Origin: Streblospio benedicti
Taxonomy: Eukaryota; Annelida; Polychaeta; Spionida; Spionidae
Reading direction: 5' to 3'
Assembly (NCBI GenBank): GCA_019095985.1
Contig: CM032666.1
Span: 3,297,896-3,361,895 of the forward strand
DNA: 64,000 bases
Shown: one piece after another, positions 27,501 to 42,500 of the stretch
How positions within the stretch are numbered: the first letter of the stretch is position 1
Layout: each line of letters starts with the position of its first letter
Program-made: the position numbers and the translations under genes
Notes under the pieces: model-generated
Database searches by the model: none
Told to the model about the DNA's origin: nothing
What the model saw: the letters and a program-made list of their open reading frames with translations, nothing else

Positions 27501-30500
27501 CCTGCCGTCTATACTGTGGGCTCGTATCAGGTACATCTTACTGCAGTTTTTCACTCCATTCTCAGCTCCATAGCTTCCCAATTCATTTCCAAATATGAAA
27601 GCGTTTTTGTCTATATTTATCAGGAACTGAATGTAAATGAAAGACAAAGTAATGACTATAACTAGTATTTATTTACTACAAATCAAACATCAAGCATATG
27701 ATTACATAATACAGCATTACAATATTCAATATACTAAGGCAAGTGAAAACTAGTTTATGATATATAAAGATAACATACAAGAAGATAAGACAATGCACTA
27801 CGTCATGCCATTCTTGAAAACCGGGAATCAATTTCACAATGATCGTGCACATGGCAATTCGGTAAGAGTGTTTGCATTATGGCATACAGCTAACATAAGT
27901 GCAAACCATTGCACTTTACTGGATATACAAAATGAAAGTTAGTTGTTGAATGCAAGGGGAAAATCTGCTGTACAATGTCCACATTTTGGGAGGTCGGAGG
28001 TCAGCTAGCAGACGGCGTCTGATCCTGGTAGAGAAAAACCTAGCTAGTATCATTTATTTACATCAGCACTTGATAAACTTTCGTTTATTGAAATAAACTA
28101 CAATATATGCTTTGTCAGGGTTGCCACACATCAGGGAAAAATCAGGGGAAAAAACATTTTTTCAAGATCAGGGAAACACATGTATCAGGGAATTTCATTT
28201 TGAATCAGGAAAAAACAAAATTGTGTGAAGAATCAGAGAAAAATCAGGGAATTTTGAAATGCCATACATTTTTATATATATATTATATTTTTAAAGAGTT
28301 GATTTACTCTCTTTTTTTCGTGCTCTTAAAAATACAATGGGAATTATTCAATGATTTAGCTGCAGTCACTGTGTTGCAGTGTATCAGCACCATAAGTACA
28401 TTTGCGCTTATACAGTGTAACTGCTGGTTGTCCTAGGTCAGTGCATTGCAATATATAATCAATAATTTTGCTACTGCAGCTAGTCAGATTATAGTATTTG
28501 TAGTACTTACAACAGCTGCTGACTACTGTGTTGTTATTTTTAGAGTAGCCTCAAGATATGTTTGTGTTTTGTGGTGATTTCTAATATATGAATTACAAAA
28601 CCCAATAATGACTACAACATTTAACTCTTCATGGCTAACAGATAAAGCATTCTGCAATTGGTTGGCCAAAGTTCCCAAGAATGATAAACAAGCAAGCTTG
28701 TGGAAAAAACTTTGAATTGGGCAACATGGGGAAAAGGGCATTTACTATCACATGCAGAGGGCAATAAACATAAGATAAAAATGAATCTGATAAATGCATC
28801 AATTCAGAGTAGACCATTGATGATGTTCTTCCCTTCTTCTTCCCAGTCATCTACATCAATTGATGTAAAACCAGTCTTGGCAACTGCTAAACCAGCCTCT
28901 GATGCAGCTCCCCCACAGACGAATGTTGAGGAACAACAGTTTAACATTCCACCTCCGCCTCAACTAAATGCACAACCTGTTGAAGGAGTTAAGATTCCTG
29001 TTGTTAAGAATGAAGATGTACTCAAAGTAGAAATATTGTGGGCTATGAAAACAGTTCTTAGCCATTTTTCATCGTCATCTAACAACAAAATTCCAAAAAA
29101 AGCCAGAAAATTCAATACCCCCAACCACAACAGGTGATTTTGGTGTTGTTATTTCAGGCTCTGTTGCTGCAGCTTCAGGTTTCTTATCTGGCTCTTCATA
29201 AACAGGTTCTGATTTTGTAACCTCTTGACCTGTAGAGGATACCACAGTAGTTTCAACTTTTTTCTCCTCTTTGACTTCCTCTACTACCTTCTTTTCTTCA
29301 ACTTTAGTTTCAGAGTTTTCATACACAGCTGGTGTTTCTTCAGCTTTTGACTCGCCATTTTCAACAGGAACAGTGCTCTCAGATTGCTCATCAGCTGGCT
29401 TGGTGATAATTTCATAATCCTGTAAATCCTCCTCATGAGGTTCAGGTTCAGGTTGGGAAAAAGGGATAGGTTCGTTTTGATTTACATCTGTCTTTTGCTC
29501 TTCTATGATTTCAGGTTCTTCTTCAGGCTCATGCTGTGATTCTGTCTCTGGGTCTGAATCAGGTTGCTGGTAATGTTCCTGTGAATTGTCTACAGCATCT
29601 ACATTATTGACAACAGCAGCAACTTCTTCTGTTTGACCATTTGCTATTGGTTTGGTATCGGGACACTTAATGACATTGAGATTGGACATTTTTGGAGTGA
29701 TTTTCTGGTTCCGGCTGGTGTACCAGTCGAACGTTTCCTTATCAGCCACCAACAGAACTGTTTGCAATGGGTTTGACTTGATCTCCTTCACAACTTGCTG
29801 GTGACTTTCTGAGGTGACATCTATGTCATTGACGGCGATGATCTTGTCATCCTGTTTCAGACCAGGCGCCTCTGCAGGGGAACCTTCGTCTACTTTGCCG
29901 ATGTATTTATGTACCATTAATGATGTTCATTGGTGATGATATCTATGACCTCATGAAAGGAGTAATGAATAAGTTTATTAAGAAAAGTGTGCTGGATGAA
30001 GCAACTTCATCTACAAAGTTTGTTGCTATCGACATTGAGAAGAAAGAAAATCTACTTTAAAAAGTTGATGTCGGTTTTGCAACGAAGACCCATGTGGATA
30101 AAGCTGAAAAAGAAAAGAAAGTTTCAGCATTGCAAGTTATGGAATTTCATCAAGGTGCCCTGAAGTTTCTACAGAGTATAGTGACAAAATTGGTAGAGAG
30201 AATCCAATTGAAGTACCCAATAGTGAGATACATTAGTGCCCTTGACCCTATAAAAATGGTGTCAAAGCCAGATAAAGCAATGTATTACTATACCAAGCTT
30301 CTTGAAGAATTCATAGCATCCAACAGATATACACCAGAAGAATGTGACTCTCTGAAAGACCTGTTTGAGCACTTCCTTGATGAAGTTAAGATTCTGATGA
30401 ATTCAAGAATTTCACTACAGAACAGAGAGTGGATACATTCTTTTTTCAACTTCTAGGTAACAGAGAAGAATATCAACCACTCTGGAATACATTCAAGATG

Positions 30501-33500
30501 GTGCTAATACTTTCAAATGGGCAGTCAGAAATTGAATGAGGATTTTCAGTAAATAAGGATGTGTTAGAGGTCAATATGGGAGAAGACACTGTCAGAAATT
30601 ACAGAAGAGTTTATGATGGTTTGAAGAAAATGGACTGTCCATTGGAAGAGATACCTATTGGCAAGAAAATGCTTGAGTCTTGTAGACATGCTTCCAGTAG
30701 GTATAGAAGCTTTCAGGACAAGCAGAGAAAAAGAAGAAAGTTGTAGAAGAGCAAAGCAAGAAAAGAAAGCTAATGGATCAAATCACTGAGAGCAAGAAAA
30801 AGAAGCAGCGTTTTGAAAAGGAAACCAATGATGTACTTGAAAAAGCTGATAAACTTCTGAGCAAAGCCGAGTCAGTTCATAAATGGAGCTTTGTTGTTGA
30901 AGCAAATGCCTTGAGAAGCAAGGGAAAAGAAAAGAAAGTACAGATTGAAATTGTAGAAAAGGAGATTGTGAAAATGGAAGATGAGTTGAAAAATATGTAG
31001 ATATGCTATAGGATTACACTAGCATTGCAATGCTGTTCATGATATTACTTTGTAGTACATGTAATAAGTGATGCTGTAAACAGGGTTGCTGTACGTTACC
31101 ATATGCAGCCATATGTATATACGACATTTAATCATATTTTCATTGTTCTGAGTATGTATTTCTATAAAAACTAATTTCAGCATAGTTAGATGCCTGGATT
31201 TACTAGTATGGTGTAGTTAGAGATGTTGAGCTATTTTTCTTATTAATGTAACTGTTACAATTGTTTGGTTAAGTAGTTAAAACAAGTCATCAGTAAGTAC
31301 TAACAGTACATGTGTATTGAATATCAACTAACATGTTAATTCATAACGATTATTGATGGTTTGTGAACAGCTTTATATTGAATAAATACATGACAAAGAG
31401 AATTATGAGTTGCAATAAAAAATATGTTCATAAAGATACCCAAGTTTTGTTGTGTTTCCATGGTTGCTTATTAAATATTTTCATCAGGGAAAATGGTCTT
31501 AAATCAGGGAAAAATCAGGGAAAAATCAGGGAATTTTGTTCTTGAGATTTGGTGGCAACCCTGATTGTGGTCTTCTTCAATCATTTAACAAGTGTTTTTC
31601 AATTCTGGAATACATAGATCAGTTGAAGTTCTGTAGTAAAACGTGACATATGATTTGCAATTATTTTTAAATGGAAGGTTTACAGACCAAAATGCACAAA
31701 ACATGCTAATCTCTCACCACAGGTCTGAAGTGCGTAACTACATTGTGAACCGTGAGGCGGATGGCACCCGAGTGATGGCATGGTACCATCGCCAGTTCAT
31801 CCAAACGGTGATGATGCGTTATCACCCAAGCAAGGATGTCTCGTCCATATTTGCATTAGACAACACCAGCTCGTCAGTGGAAAGGCTGTATGTTAGATAT
31901 CACTATTAACACTTTCACTGCCAATTTTTTTATGTACTGTGGCTCCCTCCTAAAAACCATTTTCAATTAATAATATTTATCACCACAACCTCTGACAAAG
32001 GGATTAAGGGAGCCTTCACAATTGACGTCAACCCTGAAGGGGGGTGGGGGGGGAGTGGGGTCAGCAAAAGTTGAAGAAAGTCCCACATCGCCACCTGTGA
32101 TCTACCGCCCGAGATCACAGACTGGCCCAGGTGGCAGGCGTCATAGACATACAGATGAGGTGAGAGCAAGTACTTGTGCACTCTATAATCTAGGGACACA
32201 CGCAAGGTCTTGATAATATTTAATATTTAATATATTTACATTTGTATACCATATGAGTAATAGTTTCTTTTTCACAACAAAAAGAACATTTGTCATCATT
32301 CTTTTTCTTCCGTTTTACCAGGTTTTCACCACATGGTAGAATGTTATGTAAAATTTTAAAATTAGTTTCAGCTAATTTTACATCACTAATCTTAGTAACC
32401 TTATTAGTGAAAATAGAAGTAAAGTTGATGTCTTTATTAAAAACATTGCACCAAAAAGCTTGGCATCTTGGTATTTCTGACTATAATGCACATATAAAAA
32501 AACTTTGATTTCTTCTTTACAATCCTACCTACATCCTCATTGACAAATAGATGACTTTTCATATTACTAGGCTCAACATTACCTAAACCATTCACATAGT
32601 GTTGCAATGCCTTCTGTAATGACTGTAATGTATTTCATTCAGCTAGCATATTAACTTTAACAACTAGTTTCTCATTTATATAGTTAACTAGCTGTTTACC
32701 CGGCATTGCTCGGGTTGAAACAGATGAGATCCAGAACACATAAATGCTCCTCCTTCCCCATCCTTCCTTATGTCCCACATCCCTCGAATCAGTTCTCGTC
32801 AGAATACAGGTCTGTGGCAGATTAAATACACTTCCATCACCGTCCTCCCATCGTCATATGTTACAGCAATTTACACATTAAATGTACTAAATATGGCAAT
32901 GATTGATCCCTCTAATATCCCTCCCCCAGCTACTGCTACCCATGGTTAACACTTGCGGAGCAGATTAAATGTCCCACTCATCCCTACCCTTCCTTCCATC
33001 GCCACCCCACCCCCTCTTCTCTCCCCAACCCTCTCTACCCCATCCCCATCTAAACAGGTCCATAATTAATGCACACCCTTCATGCTGCTGCTCTGAACCA
33101 AAAATAGGATGAGATCTGGAACAGATTAAATGCTCCTCCCTTCCCATTCTTTCCCCTGTCCCACATCCCTCACACCAGCTCCTGTCACTATACAGGTCTG
33201 GGAAAGATTAAATACACCCCCATCACCTTCCTCCCACAGTCATATGTGACAGCCATACACATACTACATGTATGTGACAATACTTGATCCCTCTAATATC
33301 TCTCCCTCCAGCTACTCCTACCTCTGGTAAACACGTGCAGACCATTAAATGTGCATCTCAATCACACCCTTTCTGCTACTGCTCGGGTTGAAATTGATGA
33401 GATCTGGAGCATATTAAATGTTCCATCACCAGCCATATCCGCCCCCCCCACCCCCCATATGGAAACACACGCTATCTGCCAACACCCCTCCTCAAAATTG

Positions 33501-36500
33501 GTCCAGAGCAGATAAAATGAGTCTCCATCCTCATCACCACCCATCCCAGCTCCCTCCTTGTATGAATATACGTGTGACGTGCAACGTACGTTTGACATAT
33601 GCAAACGTTTCACGTATTACGTACCTTTAACAAACATGGCCCTGTAAGCAGCCTTTCTATAAAAAATCTTTTTTCTTGTTTTTATAATTAAAACCAATTT
33701 ATTTGATTTGAAATGTGACATTATAACGACCACCAAGTTGTCCTGATTGCACATACATGGTTAAAAAGCCTTTTGTGACGCAAAAAATCGCCTCTTCCTT
33801 TATATATATAGATATCTATTTTTCCATTTCTTAATTTTAGATTACCAATACATTCAAGTCCAGAATTAATCCACCTAGTATAGTAGGGGATTTTTTCATT
33901 ACAATTTAGTAAAAGTTTAACATTGTGGTTGCCAAAGAAAGGCTGCTCTAGCAATGCCAAATTTGAATTCCCTGGATGATTCAATTTAGCCCTATTGAAA
34001 GACATGATAACTTGTTGGTAAAATTCTGGCAAAGTATCAACCATAGGACACATTTTATTGTTGTTTGCCATCGTTCTCAATTTATATACTCATCTTTTCC
34101 TAATCTATTCATATACTTCAGAGGAATCTCAGTCCAGCTCTCTCCGTTACATTTTAAGAGCCGAGGCACCCAGGCAGCCTTGGCCGCCATTAGATACGTT
34201 TTAATATCTATCATTCCAAGACGGCCATTCTTTGTTTTATTCATAATGGACTTGTGCTTAATTCTTTCTACTTCCCCCCATAAAAACCTATAAAACAAGC
34301 TATTAAAACTAATCACAAGATATCAGAAGATTTGAGATAAGCAACATTGAGATAACAAGGTGATTTCATGATTCAGCGCATTGCGTGGAGACGAGATATA
34401 CATGCAGCACGTGGCATGGGACTACTTCACAGGCAAGTGGAGCGGCGGCCGCCTCAAGCCCTTCATGTACACGGAGAAACAGGCCGCCAAGTACCAATTG
34501 AAGGACCGGGACAGCGCTGCTGACCGCCTTGTGCCAGCACAGCCGCCAATATTCAGGGAGGTCAGTGCTCATGGTCAAACCAAACAGCTACTCTTTGTTG
34601 GATTTTAATTTTGGAAGAAATATGTAGTAAGTTTGTAAAAAAGAAAAATTGTAAAATTGAGAAGGTCTGTATAGAGATGAAAAGCTTTTTGTGAAATAAA
34701 GATAAAATTCTATATATTGTGAATAAACTGTGGTAAGGAAAGACAATTGAACATAAAATGCATAGAACAAATATGTATAAACTTTAGCAATGTATCTTGG
34801 TTTAATTGCTGTTCTGAGTTTTACTATAGTCACATCATACAATTTATATCTAATGGAATCTTTGATACATCCATGATGACTTATACATGTATTTGATTGA
34901 GTAAGCCCCTGCTACAAGCAATTTGCTATCTCTACATAAAACATATTATAAGGACATTCATTTCAATAGGCTTGTTTGTTCACATTTAAGACGACTGGCG
35001 AGAGCGAGCTTCTTTTGTCTGTTTTTTTTTTCTTTTTCTTTTGCTTCGAATCCTGATTGAAAAATATATTCAGTTGCCCATAATTCTTATTGCATATGCA
35101 ACCAGCTTATCACTTCAGGTCAGGTAATTTTGTTTACGTAATTAAACTTCCAACAAAATCGCCTAGTGGTTGTCACTGTCACCTGTAGCTTGTAGCTTGA
35201 AATATGAACATAAGCTAAAATGTTTCGGCCATTTTGAAATTAATTGTGTGGATATTTTCAGGGAAATGAGTCTGTAAATATAGAAGACATTGAGTATAAT
35301 GAGCGCAAAATCAGTCAGCTGTCTTACATCGGCTTAGCATTAACAAAACACCGAACTGTTCCCGTTGATGCTGTTGAAATCGCTGAGGAGATACTTTTCA
35401 GTCCTGAATTTCTCATGGGGCATATCAAGTTCATACCATTTACAAAGTTTCAAAACGTCAACAACCAAATCATGACGCTGTGTCCTTCATCAAGACAGAC
35501 AGTAAGTACTTATCGTGGATTTTTTTTTACTTTAAGCATACACATATTTACATACATGTAGATTGTGTGTAGGATCATGCATAAGTAGTTTAATACATTA
35601 ATGTGTTTGTTGGTGTTTGTCTCTCAGGACGGGATGGCCCTCATGTATGAGATCATGACCATGGGGCTGTCCATCCTGCTTGCCTTCACCCAGGCCTCCA
35701 ACAACCCCAGCATGCTGGGCCCCGAGCTCTCCGGACGCCTCATGCCATACCGAGGCTACTTGCCCCGTGTCACAAAGTGAGTCATCACCTATCTTATCAT
35801 CAAAACCAGTCTCTTTACCACATGACGACAAAATCAAAAACAAACCAGGCTATATATAAAAGATCTGATTTGCCAAACGCTACTTTTCCATTGTTAAAGG
35901 AAATATGTTACATGTTTTTCCAGTATTATAAATGGAGACAGAAAGTTTGATATAAAATTGCATTTGAATGAAATTGAGACTATCTAAAAGACAGTTTCCT
36001 GCAAAAAATGTACACGCACCTGGTAATGTGTTAATTAATTGTAGCTTTTTGTTATCATTTATTTATAAATGCAATTGGTCGATGAAATTTCAGTTAATCA
36101 TACATTTTGAATTATGTGCCAGCTCTAATCGTAAGTTTATGAAAATATTTATAATGCCAAATTAATAATGCAAATTAACATGAATTCACTGGTTGGTTCT
36201 GGGGTTGCAACACCTTCGCCCCATTGAGAAACATGTTTTTGCTATCACCATGCAAATTTTACCAGACCTAAAAGTAAAATAATTTTCTGCAGAAACCCAT
36301 CACCAAAACTTCTTCATACTCATTAAAAAGCCACTGGATTTATTCCTGATTATGGTCCTCAACTCACCATAGCCTACTGATCCATTTACATGTATCAAAG
36401 CTACACTCAAAATGTATAAAGTTACTGTTGCTTCGGCCAATTCAATCAAGCTAATTTGCATATTTGTATTTGAAAAAAAAAAGTGTTTGTGTCTATCCAT

Positions 36501-39500
36501 TGAAGCTATCATAACTCGGGATTCCTCAGGTCACCTGCTCATTATGTTAAGAACTACTGTATCTATTGTTTTAAATGGCTAGTTATTAGTAGGTAAGTAC
36601 ACCGGACAAAGTGATATGATTACCTAACCTTTGGTTGGTGGTTTGTGCAGGTGGCTGGAGCGCAGCGAGCGTGAGTTACTGGTGTACTGCTCCCTGGTGG
36701 CACCGCATCACCAGAACTATCTGCCGGGCGGCCAGCTGTTGTACCACATGAGCCACCACTTCTCACGCATCAACGCTCAGGTACACCAATACTCACCTAT
36801 CAACACTCACTGCTCACACATCAATGCTCAGGTACATCAGTACTCACGCAGCAATGCTCAGGTACATCAGTACTCACGCAGCAATGCTCAGGTACATCAA
36901 TACTCACGCATCAATGCTCACTACTTGGATATCAAGTCTTAGGTATGTTGCCTCACCATGCAGGTGCAGATCAGACACTGTAAAAAAAGGCTACTGTAAA
37001 TTTCTGCTGGTGAGTACAAATCTAAGTCACTGGAGACAGCTCAAGTCACATGTTGTCATGTTGGTCCCCCAGTCACTCGCCACCATTGGAGAGTAAGAAT
37101 TAATACTAGCAGAATTGTAGAAATTATTACACAATTAATTAAAACATTGCCAACAATGTAGGTAACATATGTAGATATTTCACAATCAAACAATACTTTT
37201 ATTATGGTAATCATGCAGTTATCCAGTTTATAGACTACTGTACAAATTTATGTTCCCATTTCATAATCAAACCTTTTTTATTGATAGTAATAATGCAGTT
37301 ATATAGACTACTAGAAGAGGCTGTTTTTAGATTCTGAGCAAGAAAGAGATGCGGCCCAAGTCGCCCATGTACCACATTCACGTGTCTGACCGACTATGTG
37401 TCACACACATGCAGCTAGGGGAGACCATGGCCGATGTGCGGCCAAAGTCACTGCCCACAGGTCAGTCTCCCACTTATCTATTCCTGCCGTAAATAAAATC
37501 AAATTTTCTAAACAAGATGAACAAACTCGATGTTGAATATTTATCTGCTTAAGTTTGATAGAATGATCAAATGTTTATACATTGCTTTTTGAGCTAAAAA
37601 TATGAAAGTACCTTAGATAGGGGTTAGTCTTTCTGAAGACTTTCATCAGTCTGATGCCACTCCACCATGAAGAAAGGCAAAAAACTCGGATGATATGATG
37701 TGACTGCCATATTCACCAGTGTTCCTGATGATAAAGCGGTGGCATGTATATATATAAAACAAAACTTGAGCCAGAAAGAGACCTTCATTAACAAACTACA
37801 ATGAAGCCGAAGGAGATAGCAGAACTGCTTGAGATAGTACTGCCGTTTCTATGATTGTCTGCTTGGCAATCAAGAAAGGCTCCACCTGTAGAGAAACAGA
37901 CCACTCCAGCAAGAAGAAAGACCAGACTGACACGTGAGAGAAGACAGAAGACCATGGACGCAATATGTAAAAGATTTTTCAGAAGGTGTGTGAAGAATTA
38001 TGAAGGATTATTCCTGCAATGCTTTCTTGGAGCTAATGAATACACTCCGGCAGCTTCTGAGTGCTCCAAAAGATACAGCTAAGAAAGAAGAGATCTGTGG
38101 GATGATATACCAAATCAGTACCGCGGGAACAGAAAATAAACAACGTTCTACTATGTACATTGGTGAGACTTCCAAGACACTCCAAACCAGATTTGACCAA
38201 CACAGAACACCAAGCAAAAATTTTTCTCCACACATCTTCACTAGCAAGGCAAAGAACCATCCTCGAGGAGCCATCATATCTGGACAATGTTAAGATCCTG
38301 ATGCACATGTCATCAGAAGACTCAAGCTGGACTTCAATAAAAACATATCTGTCTACCATACAACAACATTCTACTGACCACTGCTGATGACGTCACCCCA
38401 CCATTACATGATGAATAGGCAGGTTGGCAGCAGACTGACGAAAACCTTGAGAAAAGTTGAAAGCGTTCTAAAGTACCCTAATTTTTCGCTCAAAAACAAT
38501 GCATAAACATGCAATCATTACCTCAAACTATGTTATATGAATTAGGAGATCATCTTCAGCTATGTCAATATAGTGGTAGGAACATGTTTGCTATGAAGAA
38601 ATAAGTGAGATAATTACACTGTAGAATTGATATCCATTAGTGTAGACCGATATGGATAGAATTTATCTTTTTTGTTTTCTTGCATTCTGGACTTGCAACA
38701 AAAAAATTCCTATCAGAGGCATATGTCGTGTAATATGATCAGAAAAAAGCATCCAGAATGCAAAAAATCTAAAAATTTAACTGAAATGTTTCGATATCAA
38801 TGTTCAAATATATTGATTTTTGGAAACTCAATATTTAATTTTTGTGTTTGTTCATAGGGGATGTTTTCCAATATGTTGTCTGCATGGATGATAACATAAT
38901 CGTGGCTACATTGAAGGTGCACCCCTGGATCTATGTGTTTGATATTGAGCAAGCTGGAGATGTAAGAAATCCAGAGTTTTATTTTCTTTTAATCAAATAG
39001 TAGAATGAAGTAAATTATGTATTTGTCAAATGTATAGGAATAGATAGGCATCTTGATCAAACTTCATTCTAATAGCTGAAATCATTGCGAGGGTGGCAAT
39101 TTCACTTTCAGCAGTTTGGATAACAGTGTCCAGTAATTTTGCCATGGTAAATATGATGCGAAAAGTTAGAAAATCTAAAAACAAAATGATATCATAAAAT
39201 TAAAATGAGTATGATTCGTGAATACCTAAACTACATTTTAGGAATATTATTTACAGGTGATCAAATTGATACATTGTGAAGAACTCTTCCCCCATCAAGA
39301 ACCACAACACTTCAGAATAAAATGCATTGTCGAGCTAACAGAGAGCATTGTCGCATTTTATTCAGAAAATGAACCAGTAGTGTACTTGGTGGACATAGAG
39401 AGAGGTGACGCCGTTCAAACATATAGAGTCAGCAGTAATATCATTGCCATGACCTTGAATTTTTCTGATGATGTCAACGAACTCGTCTGTTTATTGGACT

Positions 39501-42500
39501 CTAATAGCTTTGCTATACTGCAGTTTCCATTGAGCTATAAAGATGGTAAAGTGGTTGAGAAAGAATTCCATGATGGACCAATTGTGTCACACCTATTTTT
39601 CAAATATGAGGACAATATTGCAATGGTGTACTGCACCAGACGCTCAGTTTTTGTTGTGGTGCTTTGTGATATTGAAAGAAAGATGAATATTCATGTTGTT
39701 GATCTTGAGGACAACATTGAGGATGTTTGGGCTGAACGGCTGGGAGCTGTGTTGGTGAAAGGTACGTAATCATGCCTAACTTAACATTTGTATAATGCCA
39801 TATACGCGGGGTGGGGTGGGTGGGGGGGCACATACCTTGGACAAAGGTAGGGACATGCCTCTGGAACCTTCGAAACCTGACAAGTATACCCGGTTCCAAT
39901 ATCCGTTACCTCAAAAGATTAACCTGTTCCTACATCACTCTCATGGATTTCCCCCTGTCTCAATGTGTTTAAAATATGTACAATCATAGAGCAATGTTTA
40001 TATGGTGTTTTAATTAATGTGAGTATTCTCAATATCAATATATACATTAAAATCTTTGATGATTTGATAAACAGAATTAGAATTAGAAATGTGGTTGAAT
40101 TCGGTATTTGTTCATAAAACATACCCTGTCATAAACGGAGCTTGAAAAAACACACCCTTCAACAAACAATGGGGCATATAAACATACCCTGTGTCAAGAT
40201 GCCATGCTGAAAAAAACATACCCTGTCCAGCGGTACGTCCCCACTACATGTAGTTTTAACTACATATGTGTTCCCCCCGACACCACCATCCAGAGGCATA
40301 CAGTGCCACCACGGTAAAAAAAAGCTTGATATAAGGGAGAGGGTGGCAAAGGAAGACCAAAACCTTAAGGGACCAAAAGAGACCGATCAAAATGGTTTGA
40401 GCAGACAGTTGTGAAGTAGGCTGCGTAGCCAGGTGACATCCTCAAATTGAGAAATAAATATAGCCGGCTTAGATAAATTTAGGGTTTGATTGATTAGTTC
40501 ATATGCTCATGTGAAGGTCCTTCATAATGGATTGCAAATTAGGCTATTGTAGCCTGTGTAGTAATCTTCGATCTAGTCTGGTGTATATTTTGTAACATGT
40601 TGCTTTTTATGGAATTTCATGTGTTATGTTCTCATCTCATATTGTATGTTATTATCTCACTGTCAGAATTGTCTTTTATTTTCAATGTAATGTCAATCTG
40701 TACTTGTTTTTTAGTTTCAGCAGATTTTTAAATCTTTATCTTAATTATCTATAAATGCACATCATGGCATTATTACAGATGACAAAACAACTAATCCATC
40801 TAAACATAGACAAGAATACCCTAATGGTGACTTAATTACATTTGTAGGTTCAAATGCAGCTTATGTGGTTGACATACATACATCGATTTATGCAGCACAA
40901 GGAAATGAAAATGAAGATGGAGAGATGATGAGTCCACTCATGTATACAATAGAAGGGGTGTTTGATGGTTAGTCTCAATTTTATGACAATTATTGATAAA
41001 ATGTTGGAATATGCTCCTATGTCTATGTTTCTTGTAAATCTAAAATGGCATAGCTCGTGCATGAGTTAATTTTGGGTATAACAGCATGAATATCAATTTA
41101 CAGGAAATTAGCAAAAGCAATTTCATGAGAAAATAATTTCCTTTATTTCTTTTTATTCATTTATTAATTTATTTGTTCACTTTCTTTTTAATGAAAATAT
41201 TTGTATTGTGGGAAATCTCAACATAGTCTAATTAGACAAAATTTCAGTACGGTGGCGATGTCCAATACTATTTATCATTGTTTTTCCACACCACAAATTT
41301 TTTTTCTGTACATTTTATTTCTAGATATATCCAAAGAAATGTGTAATCAATAAAAAAGTTCTAAATAGAAATGAAATTTGATTTTAGGTTTTGAAAACAA
41401 CAAATATGCATTGATATACATTTTTTTTCAACATTCATGAATTTGACAAAACAGAAGGTTTGTTAATTGGTACTCTTAAAAAATAATATACCCAGATATA
41501 CTACAATAAATTGGCCAAAAGGACCTATTCGCTATTTAGGAATTTATGTTCAAAATGATATGACTAAATGCTACAAAAAGAATTGGGATGAAAAAAAAAT
41601 AGAAAATATGCAAAAATTAATTGTTGGCGATCAAGAAAATTGACTATAAAGGAAAAATTATTATTCTAAAAACACTTGTGCTGCTAAAAATTATTTATTC
41701 AGTATCACTGTTACCAATGCCTGATATTTACAGATAAAATAAAAGATAAAATAAAAATAAAATAAAATAAAAAGACGAATTATGATCAACAGCTTTGCTA
41801 ATGGAGGTTTCAATATGATAGATATATAATTAAATATTTAACAAAATTGTATTCTAAAATGTCATTCCATAGTAGCTCTGACATGAAAATAATTAAAAAA
41901 CTTCCAAAGTTTTATCAAGAAGTAGGACTGTAATAGGTTTATGTAGATCAAATAACATGGAAGAGCCCCAGACAAAAAAATTAGCTATATGATAACATAA
42001 TATTTAAAGTCAACAATCAATGTATAAATGTTTGATAAATATTTTATAGAATCTGGGTATATATATGTTAAAGATGTACTAAATATTAATGGCACCATTA
42101 AAGATGATATTTTTTATAAATTTATTAAACAAAGTTATTATAGAACTATTTATATGTTAAACAGTTGTCTCAAACTATATAAAGAAATAGGATTTTTGAA
42201 CAACTTTGGTGTAAATCATGTAGATAAGGGAAAAGATAGTGCATCCAGCAACCACGAGTCAGAAGCTTGAGACCCACATTAGAGGGAGACAGGCAAACAG
42301 CTGCAGGTGACCAAATTGCGACCCAGGAGTGATGGTTATAGTTCTTTTCATGTTCCTTGCGACCAGCAAACAAGGACAATGTTAATGAATCCAGTTTACT
42401 GGCCAACAGAAGTTCTGGTCAAGCCATACCGTTGGTATTCAAAATAGATGCTTGTTATGCATCTGAGTGTGATATCATATTTTTGCAAGAGACTTGGCTA

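Larger units (their letters stand above)
37626..38465 (+). mobile_element. Penelope-like element fragment, third GIY-YIG copy with hammerhead ends
   Basis: The + strand encodes EEICGMIYQIS ... MYIGETSKTLQTRFDQHR (about 38090-38210), a GIY-YIG nuclease core, with Lys/Arg-rich sequence before it. Hammerhead-like motifs face each other at 37626-37649 (-) and 38435-38462 (+). No RT is visible. It lies in the intron between exons 37331-37460 and 38858-38961. Confidence 0.7.

Noticed and set aside
29075-29917. NHERF gene of the host in place
   Set aside because: The PDZ start is missing, there are no introns, and hAT transposase lies on both sides, so it is a captured segment.
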